This document shows positions 45,901 through 58,900 of a DNA stretch of 64,000 nt, piece after piece (position 1 is the stretch's first letter; each line of letters starts with the position of its first letter). The notes under the pieces were generated by a model that saw only the letters and a program-made list of their open reading frames with translations, made no database searches and was not told the origin of the DNA. The stretch covers positions 83,908,976-83,972,975 of the forward strand of contig OZ024912.1 of the NCBI GenBank assembly GCA_964017125.1. The letters are read 5' to 3'. Made by a program: the position numbers and the translations under genes. Origin of the DNA: Flabesymbios commensalis (Eukaryota; Annelida; Polychaeta; Terebellida; Flabelligeridae).

Positions 45901-48900
45901 TGTGTACATAGCCCCCACTTGTTACAGTCTTGAGGACACATAGCGTTGTGGATGGTGGTCGTCAGGTTGGTGTTATATAGTAAGCTATATTACCTTGTGT
46001 ACACACTCCCCTCTTGTTACAGTCTTGAGGACACATAGCGTTATGGATGGTCGTCGTCAGGTTGGTGGTTTATAGTAAGCTATATTACCTTGTGTACATA
46101 GCCCCCACTTGTTACAGTCTTGAGGACACATAGCGTTGTGGATGGTGGTCGTCAGGTTGGTGGTTTATAGTAAGCTATATTACCTTGTGTACACACTCCC
46201 CTCTTGTTACAGTCTTGAGGACACATAGCGTTGTGGATGGTGGTCGTCAGGGTGGTGGTTTATAGTAAGTTATATTACCTTGTGTACACATTCCCCTCTT
46301 GTTACAGTCTTGAGGACACATAGCGTTGTGGATGGTGGTCGTCAGGGTGGTTTATAGTAAGCTATATTACCTTGTGCACACACTCCCCGCTTGTTACAGT
46401 CTTGAGGACACATAGCGTTGTGGATGGTGGTCGTAAGGTTGGTGGTTTATAGTAAGCTATATTACCTTGTGTACACACTCCCCGCTTGTTACAGTCTTGA
46501 GGACACATAGCGTTGTGGATGGTGGTCGTCAGGTTGGTGGTTTATAGTAAGCTATATTACCTTGTGTACACACTCCCCGCTTGTTACAGTCTTGAGGACA
46601 CATAGCGTTGCATATGGTGGTCGTCAGGTTGGTGTTATTTATTACCTTGTGTACAGAGCCCCCGCTTGTTACAGTCTTGCGGACACATAGCGTTGTGAAT
46701 GGTGGTCGTCAGGTTGGTTGGCAGGCTGACATTCCTCTGAATCTCCTCCAGACATTGCTCCTTCATGGCGTCTCGAGCTGACTCAGCCCAGCTAGCATCA
46801 CCTACAATCTAAATACACAAAAATGGTCACTGTCGTTATTTAGTGACCCACAGCAATGTTGCAACAAAATTATCTGAGCTATAATTTGATATTACCTGAA
46901 TATAATTACATTTCTATTTCAAGTGGCAGAGGTACTAACCTCACAATTTTTGTAAAGATGACATTTTTCCTGAAATACTCTGCCTTTATGGAATTCCAAA
47001 TTTCTTTAAATTTACAAAGTCCCCTGACCTTGACTGAATCCTCACTAAATTTCATTCGAACTTTTCGTTGTGCAATCCTTAATAGACGTCATTTAGTCAT
47101 TACAGCATCTCAGCAAATTGACACAGGACTTCTGGCTAGCAATACAAATAGTTCAAAACCGCAATGTGGCATCCAGTTAACGCTGCAAAACTGATGCTGT
47201 GACACCCACCTCCATGAGCCAATCAGAAGTGGTGAGACCATACTAGTAACTGGTTTATTATTACAGATAGTTAATGATGTTTTCTAATTGGACACATATT
47301 TCTTGATGTATTATTTCAATCTTGACGGGTGTTAAAAATTTAGCTTCATAGCTTAATTACATGCACATATGTTGATGAGAATGTGAAAACACTAACAAAA
47401 ATGGCGAAACTCATGAGATGTAATATAGTTTTGATATTATTTTCAGATGATTAAAACAACCTATGAAATGTATGAATTAAAGTATACTGCGAAGTTACAC
47501 AAGTATGATATTTAATTAAATTTGTTACCAGCTTGATGTTGTGTCTGGCTTCCGCGACCCACAACTTCAAGGGTGTCAAATTTCTTATTTTATATGTGTA
47601 TCAAGTTTGGTATAGGCTTTCATTCAAAATGTACATATAAGTAATTTTTACCCAAATTTACCCAAATTTAAGTGGCACAAATTCAATCGGGTAAACAATA
47701 AATTCTGAAATTAAGGGCTTTACGGGTACACATGAGTCGTTTATACCTGTATGTCTTCCATACATGTGCGCACTTCAGCGTCCATATTGACTCCCGGAAC
47801 TTGCGCACAAAGCTGTCCCAGCGTGTAGTTCTCACGCAGGTATCGCTCACAGTGACCTTTCGCGTGAACCTCGTTCCAACCTGGTTTCCATTTGTGTTTC
47901 TTTAAACAGAAAAATAGATATCAGAATCATGTATATATTAACAAAGGCGTATATAGGGGGGGGGGGGGGTGTAAGAAAATATGTTATATCAACCTTTACA
48001 ACGCTGAATTAATTTTGTAAAAATCATGGAGACCAAGGGTTTTTTCAATTTGAAATCATCATATATGCCTTTCTGCTTCATTTGAGCACCTATGTTATGG
48101 GTCTACGGCCGTTAAAAATATTTTAATGATTTCAGTGTGGGGATTGTCTTTATACGTCAGAATCTGACGTCTGCAGACGTCAAATTCTGACGTATAAAGA
48201 CGATCCCCACACTGAAATAGAAAGGTTGACCACTAGATCAAATAAAAAATTATGCTATGTTATGTAAAATAGAAGTGTAGGCTAATAAATCCTGCTTCCA
48301 CTTGTGCTTCAGAAAAACATCACGATAGATTTAAAATAAAGTGATGGTGGATGCCTTAACCCCACAATGAAAGAGTGGAATATTTATTATGGCCGTAGAC
48401 CCATAACCTAGGTATTCATAACATAGGTATAATTCTACATGCCGATATTAACCGTAAGTGTTCTACTAGACTTATCAGTCAAACAAAGGAACTTCTACTT
48501 CATGCAAGGTTATATGATATATTAAACAAACATTTAACATTTGCGGATCCAGGAATTGACAGACGGGGGGGGGGGGGCTCGGGCGCCGATTTTTGCAAGA
48601 ATTTATACACACCACTGCTGGCACTTGTATATGCTCTAGAGGGGTCCGGTGTCATGCTCCACCGGAAAATTTTGAAATCTGAGGCCTCAAATGAGGCATT
48701 CTAGATCATATTTCGGCCGAAATCTGGTCGTTTTTTTTGTTTTTGGGACCCTGAACGGGGGGGGGGGGGACGCACCGGCTGCGCCCCCCCCTCTGGATCC
48801 GCCACTGTTTAAAAAAAATGTATATACGAAAATACATAATTTACTGAAAACCGTGGTTTGTTTTGGTACTTTATCAGAAAATACAGCTCCCTGGAGAATA

Positions 48901-49549
48901 AAGGGTTTGTATCTTTCATAGTGTCACTTATAACCCTTTGATCCCAGGAAGCAATATTATTTACCTTACATCTCACTGTATGATACCAGAAACATAACAT
49001 TCACTAATGAGCATACTTACTGGAGGTTTAAACTTTTTGCTGATTATGATCGGTTCTTCGTCATAATTGTCTCTCTTTATCACATAATTGGGGTATGTGT
49101 CTCTGCGCATGCGTGTGGAGTCAGGTTTTTCACGGCGTCTGGCTTGACCAATCAGCTCCTCTGTTATATCCTGCCCTGTTGAAAATACAAATGTATAACA
49201 AATATCCTACAAAAGACAAATAAAAAAAAGTGACCAACGTTTGTATTTTCTCACAAATCATGTAACCAATGCTGGATTGACGATGGGCCAACATTAACCC
49301 AGCATTGGTTCAACGTGGACCTAACACTATTTTGTTGTTCGTACAATAAAAGAGTTATCAATATTTGTTTTTTCATTTTTAAATACATTTTATTTTTGTA
49401 TTAAGTTAAGTGGATTTTACAATAATATACTGGCAGAAGCGACAACCTGTTAAAACCGAATTACACTTATACATATTTGTTAGATTCAAGCATTCCTAAG
49501 TCTTGGTTTTGAGCAGTCAATCAGACAATAAAGCAATAAATCAATAAAG

Positions 49550-49632
<83 letters not shown>

Positions 49633-49642
49633 ACAATCAATT

Positions 49643-49706
<64 letters not shown>

Positions 49707-49863
49707 TATCAATCAATGTTGTTCTGGGCCACATGTGAGTGGTTGAGTGAGTGAGTGAGTGAGTGAGTGAGTGAGTGAGTGAGTGAGTGAGTGAGTGAGT
49801 GAGTGAGTGAGTGAGTGAGTGAGTGAGTGCGTGCGTGCGTGCGTGCGTGCGTGTGTGCGTGTG

Positions 49864-49911
<48 letters not shown>

Positions 49912-52900
49912 AGTGCGAACGAATCAATCAATAAATCAATCAATCAATGTAGTTTTGGGCCACATGTGAGTGATTGAGTGAGTGATTGAGTGATTGAGTG
50001 AGTGAGTGAGTGAGTGAGTGAGTGAGTGAGTGAGTGAGTGAGTGAGTGAGTGGGTGAGTGGGTGAGTGAGTGAGTGAGTGAGTGAGTGAGTGAGTGAGTG
50101 AGTGAGTGAGTGAGTGAGTGAGTGAGTGAGTGAGTGAGTGAGTGAGTGAGTGAGTGAGTGAGTGAGTGAGTGAGTGAGTGAGTGAGTGAGTGAGTGAGTG
50201 AGTGAGTGAGTGAGTGAGTGAGTGAGTGAGTGAGTGAGTGAGTGCCCTCCTCACCGTGGAATGTATCACAGGTGTCCACATCCATGCCGTAGCCGCAGTC
50301 CTTCCTGTGTAGGATCTGATCACTCAGACAGTATCTGATATCAGGACCAGCCCCTCCATCCACGCTGACATTCACTCCACGGAGAAGACTGTCTGCACCC
50401 AACAGGTCTACTCTGTAACATACAAACAAAAGAAATCAGTGGTAAAATATATTATTATCAATGTATAACCCTGCCAGCGAAATATATAGTTCTCGCACTC
50501 ATGCTGTCATCTTCATCCATCTAGTTGTCTGCTACTGGCAGACTCCTGGATATCACGTATATGTGCTATGAGCTCATGGCTCTGAGTGTGACCTCCACAC
50601 TACAGTCAGTGACATACATAATGAATATTCATGTTGCTCGCACCCCCTCCCGCTCGTACAGCTGTAAGGCGCACCTGTTGTCAAGGTCAGACTTGTAGTC
50701 TGACGGTCAGACCTGATAGGGCAAGGTGTCATGCTGTTGGCTTTCACTTGGAGACGTATGGTGAAATCAGCTCTTCTCGCACCCTCTCCAAAACGCTTAG
50801 TTCGATTTTGTTGTTTCAAATCTATATTTGTACGTGCTGTTATCTCGCCTTCCCAACGATACCGTATCCTAGCAAACACGAGACATCAACCCAATGTTGT
50901 ACCAATGTTGAGCCAGCGTCGTAGATGGTGGCACAACATTGGTACAACTTTGGGTCGATGTCTCGTGTTTGCTGGGATGCATATAGGCCTGCGGTGCAAA
51001 GCTAAAAGGCAGTATCTGCTTACCATACAAGTAAGCAGATACGATCTTTTGGCTTTGCAGAGCAGTATGCTGATTTCAATGTCATCATTTGAACTACGAT
51101 TTGTTGAAATATGCATTCTATTTTATATTATATGTCGTGTATCCTTATTGTAGGCATACATGAATACATGAAACACATGGTTTCACCACCCCCAAATGCC
51201 ATTGCAACACATGTATAATACCAACATTCTAAGGGCCGAATTCATCATTTTCGTCCCTACTTACGCCCCTATGTGATACACCATAATAAAGCCTAAGCTG
51301 TCCTTTTTCAAAAACAGGTCAGAAAATGGTATGCCCTCGTCCTACATGCATGATACACGCACTTACCTCCAGTCCAATATAACATCAGCCGGTCGAGCTC
51401 TCGTCCTACATGTATGATACACGCACTTACCTCAAGTCCAATATAAAGTCAGCAGGTCGAGCTCTCGTCCTACATGTATGATACACGCACTTACCTCCAG
51501 TCCAATATAAAGTCAGCAGGTCGAGCTCTCGTCCTACATGTATGATACACGCACTTACCTCCAGTCCAATATAAAGTCAGCAGGTCGAGCTCTCGTCCTA
51601 CATGTATGATACACGCACTTACCTCCAGTCCAATATAAAGTCAGCAGGTCGAGCTCTCGTCCTACATGTATGATACACGCACTTACCTCCAGTCCAATAT
51701 AAAGTCAGCAGGTCGAGCTCTCGTCCTTTTTTCTTTTGACTTTTTACCGGATGTGCTGCCATTTTGAAAGTGGATCTCGTTCTCAACATCTCCATCATAC
51801 GTACCACAGAGACCTGAAGATAGAAAGAGTGAGTGATTACAAAACAGAGAAAACTTGACTACTTATAACCAGCAGATAGTGCAGTATAAACCCTCAAAGC
51901 GCTGAATTAATTTGTAAAAAAAACATCGCAATCAAAGGGTTTCAATTTGAAATCATCATAAGTGTCTTAGCTAGCTCTTTCTGATTCATTTGAATACATA
52001 TGTTATGGGTCTACGGCAATTATAAATATTTTTACTCTTACAGTGCGGGGATAGACTTTAGTCGTCAGATTCTCCGCGCTGTAAGGGTAAAGAAGCAGTC
52101 CACTGTGTGCGAACAGCGGGACACATCTGTATCACATAAATCATAAAGCTGATTACAGCTATAGAGGCAAATAGGGTACAACTGAAACCAGAAACATACA
52201 TAGACACGTGTAAAGTGGGTCCCATCGCTGAAAGAATTAACAATTTATAATGGCCGTAGACGCATAAAATAGGTATTCAAATGAAGCGGAAAGAGCTAAC
52301 TAAGACATTATGATGATTTCATATTTAAAAACCTTTTTTCTTTTGGATTATATAAAACTATATGTCAGCATTTGTGAGGGTTAATGATATGTTTGGTGTA
52401 ACAAGCGACAACGATGATATGCAAACGGTGTTCATTTGAGCACGATATGGGAAAATACAGCACTCGTCCAATGAATGAAGTGTGAGCCTTTAGGCGAACA
52501 CTTTATTCATTGGACATGTGCTCTATTTTCTCATATCGCACGAAAAATGTACAACGTTTGTATTTTTTCACACATGACATAATTGCCATACAATGCAGTT
52601 CAAACTACAGCTAGAGTGCGATATGGGCTGATATCGATATACGTCTCATAGTGAGAACTACTCCACATAGTGTGAGAAGTATGGTGTAACAAGCGACAAT
52701 GATGTGATTTATTAAGAACGGTTCTGTTGTTGATATGCTGTTCATTTTATGACTACTTCGCTCATAATGTGCGCTGTCCCCCCAGAAACAGACAAATACT
52801 GAAATGGCTGTTTTGCTAATGTTTTCCTTGACAACTTTCAATGTGAGCTTGCCATTAAGGGGCTGTTTTTTTGTAATTCTGCTGGGGTTTTTTTGTAATG

Positions 52901-55900
52901 CAGCATGGGCGGATCGAGAATTTTGATATTTTGGCAATTTTCGAAGCAATTTAGTTTTGGAAAAGGAGGGGCCAGTCTGACCATATAGATCTAAACCAGA
53001 GGCGTAACCAGGGCGTATCTAAGGCGTATCCAGGGGCGATACTCAGGGTACTCCAGCACCCCCATTAATTTCCGAAGTTACGACAAGCCCCACCCCTCCT
53101 CCTGCCTATTTATTTCCGTAATTATGATTCTCCATCTCATTGAATTCATAACCTAATTTTACAGCAAAGGTGATGTTAGTTAGTAGTATTGAAACCCCCC
53201 TGGAAAACATAATGAATATTCACTGGTATATTTTCGTACCACAAAATTACACCAGTGAAATGAAAATGAAACTATAAAAAGAGTGATTGCCTGACCTTGA
53301 GTTTGGTTGAGGTCGCTGGGTGAGGGTACAATCCACGTGTTGATCAGCATACGGCTCACCATCACCTTAATGTACGTGCCGTGTGGAAGGTGGATCTAAA
53401 ACAAAATACAAAGTGTCGTGTAAAAGATGGACCTAAAACATAATATAAAGTAACGGGGGGAAGGTGGATCTAAAACAAAACAAAGTAACGGGCGGAAGGT
53501 GGATCTAAAACAAAATATAAAGTAACGTGTTTTTTTCCATTTCCACCAGGAAACTTAAGGTGGTCTTAGCTTTTATAATGGAAATGAAAGAAAATTAAGA
53601 AAATCTTAAACAAAATCAAGATAATCCTAAAGAAAATTCCCCCAAAAAATAAAGATCTTATTTTTTTGTAGGACAGGCCTCTGATACCGAAGGTTAGGTT
53701 ACGTTCAGATATCGTCACCATGTCCCTACCCCACCTAGCCCCCCCTCCCCCTCCCCCCTACAACCAAACTAAAACACCCTATGACACTTGCCTAACGCTG
53801 TATTCGTTGCCGTCGATCTCCTAGTCAGGTTCCCGTTCACATACATTTTGGCGCGGGAAACATATATATTATATAGTACTTATATTCAAATTATTTTATA
53901 TATTTGTTTATATAAAACCTATTAAATAAATAAATAAACACCCGTCCTAACCCAACTATAACACCCCCACCTCTACATCCCTAACGCCACCTTGCGCTCA
54001 CGGTTACCCCTCCATAATCCTATCTCTAACCAGCAGCTTCGCCTTTCGTTGTATTTTTTAATCGTCTTGCGTTGTAGGCCTACTTCTTGCCGTCTCCCTA
54101 TCTTGCAGCACACTAGTTGTCGTCGTCAGGTGCCCGTTAACATATATATCCACCGTTTTAACCCTTTAAGCCCTCACGATGCATTAAAGCATCATTTTAT
54201 ATCCCTGAAAACAGACCAAAGGTTTTAAAATGAAGATTTCCATGAAACTGGTTTACCAATACATGTCAACTTTCTTTAAGTTTTAAACCACATCAAATCA
54301 TCTTCATCCATTACAAGTCGGGAATTGCGACAGCAATTCGCGGCTTGTAGTGGATAAAGATGACAATGGTGAACCTAGGCTTCAAAGGGTTAAACCCCAC
54401 CCCCTCATCGCTGTATTTCTTAATCCTCTTACGTTGTAATTCTTTCCATCAGCTTTCTACCCTATACATGCTATAGTTCCCTTCGCGTAGTTTCGGATAA
54501 TATAAATATCCACTCCCTCCTAACCCTAAAGCCCCACCCCACCTTTGTCTTTTTTAATCGTCTTACGTTGTATTTCTTGCCGTCAGCTTCTTGCAGGACC
54601 CTCGTTCCCCTCGTGAGGTTCCCGTTCACGTACATATCCACCCTCATCCTGTTCACAGATTCCTCACTTCCCGAGATTCTCCTGAACCACTTCTTACGGC
54701 GTAAACACCGCTCTATAACAATGACGTCATCTCCGCTCTGTACTGCGACTGCGCAGTTACACGAGGCCAGCACATCCGGTCCACATTTCTGATACACTGT
54801 GGTGACCTTCAAAAAAATGTATATAACCTTGAAAAATAAATAACAATAAACAGGTGACCAACAAAGCCTTTTTACGGTATATTTGAGTATCAATGAACAT
54901 CCAAAGGAAATAATAATACCATTATGACATTTTATAGCATATATCTTCAATACTGATATCAACGAGTAAATTATGACGTCAACTTCTAGGCCATTTAGAA
55001 TGTTATAAAAAATTATCAATGCATGAGGTCAAATGAGCTTAATTAACTAACTAAATAAGTAAATACATTGTCGAGATAATTGAATGAGAAATTGTAAAGC
55101 AAGGCTCAACCATATTGCCTTGATAACGTAATATTTAGCTGAGTTTCATTATTCACTTGCACGTTGCACCTATTGTATGTTAGGACTATGTAATGATGGG
55201 TACGGAATAACTAGTATTAACACTCCTCCTGTTGTGACCGTATATACACGGGTTGAATCTAGTTTCAAACCGAATAAAATGCCACAGAAATTGGAAAAAT
55301 AGTCGTGATAGATGCTCAGTTTATCAAATAACACAACTTGATATAAACCATATAGATAGTAAGGGTATTCCTCGTGCCCTGGGTCAGGGGGAATACTCTT
55401 CCTATCTATATGGTAGTTTGTGATAGATGCTCAGTTAATCAAATAACACAGCTTGATATAAACCATATAGATAGTGAGGGTATTCCCCCTGCCCTGAGTT
55501 AGAGGGGAATACCCTTCCTATCTATATGGTAGTTTGTGATAGATGCTCAGTTCATCAAATAACACAACTTGATATAAACCATATAGATAGTAAGGGTATT
55601 CCTCGTGCCCTGGGTCAGGGGGAATACTCTTCCTATCTATATGGTAGTTTGTGATAGATGCTCAGTTAATCAAATAACACAGCTTGATATAAACCATATA
55701 GATAGTGAGGGTATTCCCCCTGCCCTGAGTTAGAGGGGAATACCCTTCCTATCTATATGGTAGTTTGTGATAGATGCTCAGTTCATCAAATAACACAACT
55801 TGATATAAACCATATAGATAGTAAGGGTATTCCCCCTGCCCTGAGTCAGGGGGAATACTCTTCCTATCTATATGGTAGTTTGTGATAGATGCTCAGTTAA

Positions 55901-58900
55901 TCAAATAAGACAACTTAATATAAACCATATAGATAGTAGGGGTATTCCCCCCGCCCTGGGCCAGAGGGAATACCCTTCCTATCTATATGATAGTTTGTGA
56001 TAGATTCTCAGTTAATCAAATAACACAACTTGATATAAACCATATAGACCGTAAGGGTATTCCCCCTGGCCTGGGTCAGGGGGGAATACCCTTTCTATCT
56101 ATATGGTAGTTTGTGATAGATTCTCAGTTAATCAAATAACACAACTTAATATAAACCATATAGATAGTAAGGGTATTCCCCCTGGCCTGGGTCAGGGGGG
56201 AATACCCTTCCTATCTATATGGTAGTTTGTGATAGATTCTCAGTTAATCAAATAACACAACTTAATATAAACCATATAGATAGTAAGGGTATTCCCCCTG
56301 GCCTGGGTCAGGGGGGATTACCCTTCCTATCTATATGGTAGTTTGTGATAGATTCTCAGTTAATCAAATAACACAACTTGATATAATCCATATCGATAGT
56401 AAGGGTATTCACACTGGCCTGGGTCAGGGGGATTACCCTTCCTATCTATATGGTAGTTTGTGATTGATTCTCAGTTAATCAAATAACACAAATTGATATA
56501 AACCATATAGATAGTAAGGGTAATCCCCCTGGCCTGGGTCAGGGGGGAATACCCTTCCTATCTAAGTGGTAGTTTGTGATAGATTCTCAGTTAATCCAAT
56601 AATTAAATTTGGGATATGACTAGTTTTCATATAAAGTATATTTTTCGTCATTTGAAGCTGGAAATTGCGTTAGCAATTCCAGCTTCAAATGACGAAAACT
56701 AGAAGCAAACAATTTAGCAGGAAAGGGTTATTATGACTAATTTCTCAATGGTATAGTTATAAAATATAGTTGATTTAATAATAAAATCCTTCTTTATTAA
56801 AATACTTACCTTGAACGGCAGTGTTTTGTGTTTGTATAAAATAAATTCCCCTTCATAGTAATTATTGTACTCCCTACAAAATAATATTAAGTCTCAATAA
56901 TGAACACCACCGATAATTAGAAGAATTTATTGGTAAGTAGAAAATGTCATTTTTTATGGTTATATTAATTATGTTCACACAAGTAAAATGTACTTAAAAG
57001 TCTGTAATGTATTTTAATCAAGTGAAGTGGAACCCAGCCCACAAATACAAATGACTGAAAATTACTATGTTTTGTGAACTTCAAATCTCACAGCTTATCA
57101 TGCAGTGTCACATCTTTAAGCGACGTTTCCTTCTTTAATTAGTGACACACGTGCTAATTAATTAACCCTTCCAGCGCAGGAATAGACTTAAGACATCATA
57201 ATATGACATCCATAGACGTCAGATTTTGATGTATAAAGTCCATCTCTGCACTGAGAGAATAAAACATTTGTAATTTCCGTAGACCCATAACATAGGTATT
57301 CAAATGAAACAGAAGAGCTAACTAATGCATTTATGATGATTTCAAATGTAAGAAACCCTTTGGCCTCCATGGTTTGTATACAATATTTCAACGTTGTAAG
57401 AGTTAATTAATATGAAAAACTACTATGGCTGACATCAGAGTTCTTATTCTGTGAAAAGCATTGACGTCACCAGAAACCATTTTGAATGGCTACTCGGTGA
57501 ATATAATGTTGTATACATCCCCCTCCTCCCCACTTCATTGTATTAGATTGCTAGGTGAAAACTTCGCAGGTCAAGGCTATTGAATTTCACGATAAAATAT
57601 CAACTTACATGCCGTCAAACGTGATGATATGAGGGTCGTTGATTGACTGGCATGTCGCCTTTCTGTCTCTGTCTATTATGTCTATCTGCAACAATAATAC
57701 ACTTAGATACAACATACATAGACTATTATGGAAACTACGTAGATCCAATGTCAATATGTAGGAATTATACATTTGATGTAGGCCTACTGACCAATTTCAA
57801 TGGAAATTTGTAGAAAACAATATTGCTAATGTATGACTAAAAGATAATATATTGCTACTTATGAACTAAATGAACTAATAATAGTTCAGGCGCAAAGTAA
57901 AAAATTAACACTTACAGTGCGGGGATCGACTTTAGTCGTCACAATCTGAGACGTCAGATGCTGACGACTAAAGAGGGTCCCCGCACTGTAAGAGTGAAAC
58001 TATTTCTAATGGCAGTAGACCCATAACACAGGTATTCGAATGAATCGGAAAGAGCTAACTAAGACAGTTATGATGATTTTAAATTGAAAAAAATCCTTTG
58101 GTTGCGATGCTTTTTACAAATTAATTCAGCGCTTTACGGGTTAATGGAGCAGTGTGGTGATGTACAGGCCGTTGTATGTGAATACATGTTTGATAATAAA
58201 GCCCGTGATCTTAACCCGCTAAGATACCTTATTTAAATTTTCCTCAAATTGTATTTGATTCTACCTGCACATCCATCTTCAAGCCGCCATCATTGAAAAT
58301 GCATTGGCAAAACATTTAATGTGTAACAATACTTACAGGTATTTTATAGGCGTTCGTGAACACGTTTTTTCACGTCAGAATCTGACGTCTATAGTCGTCA
58401 GATTCTAAAGACGATTCCCGCACTGAAAGAAGTATGTATAATGGCCGTAGACCCATAACATAGTAGATATTCAAATGAAGCGAAAAGAGCTATCTAAGAC
58501 ATTTATAATGATTTCGAATTGACGAAACCCTTTCGTCTCCATGGTTTATATAAAAACTTTTTAATGGTTGGTCCTAGCAAACACGGGGCATTCACCCAAT
58601 GCTGTTTCAATGTTGGCCCAACGTCTTCGACGCTGGCCCAACATTGAATCAGTATTGGGTGAATGCCCCGTGTTTGATGGGATGACTGGCTAGTCTCAAT
58701 ACTTACAGGTATTTTGTAGGCGTTCATGAACACGTTGCCTGCGGGTTCCGCCGTGGAGCGTCTAAGTGCCAGACTAATATGCTGCCTCTGGAGACCGTCG
58801 TACTTCCCGTCCACCCGGGCCTTCAGGGGCAGACTATTATGGACTAGATTGGTCATGCCCCACGGTAGCTGTATAGAGCTGTAGAGGCCGTGGGCTCGTG

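Noticed and set aside
54471-54566. Read-through extension of exon 7 (VRRLKKTKVGWGF)
   Set aside because: A GTAAGA donor and homology to vWD domains both end the exon at 54567; the extension is intron.
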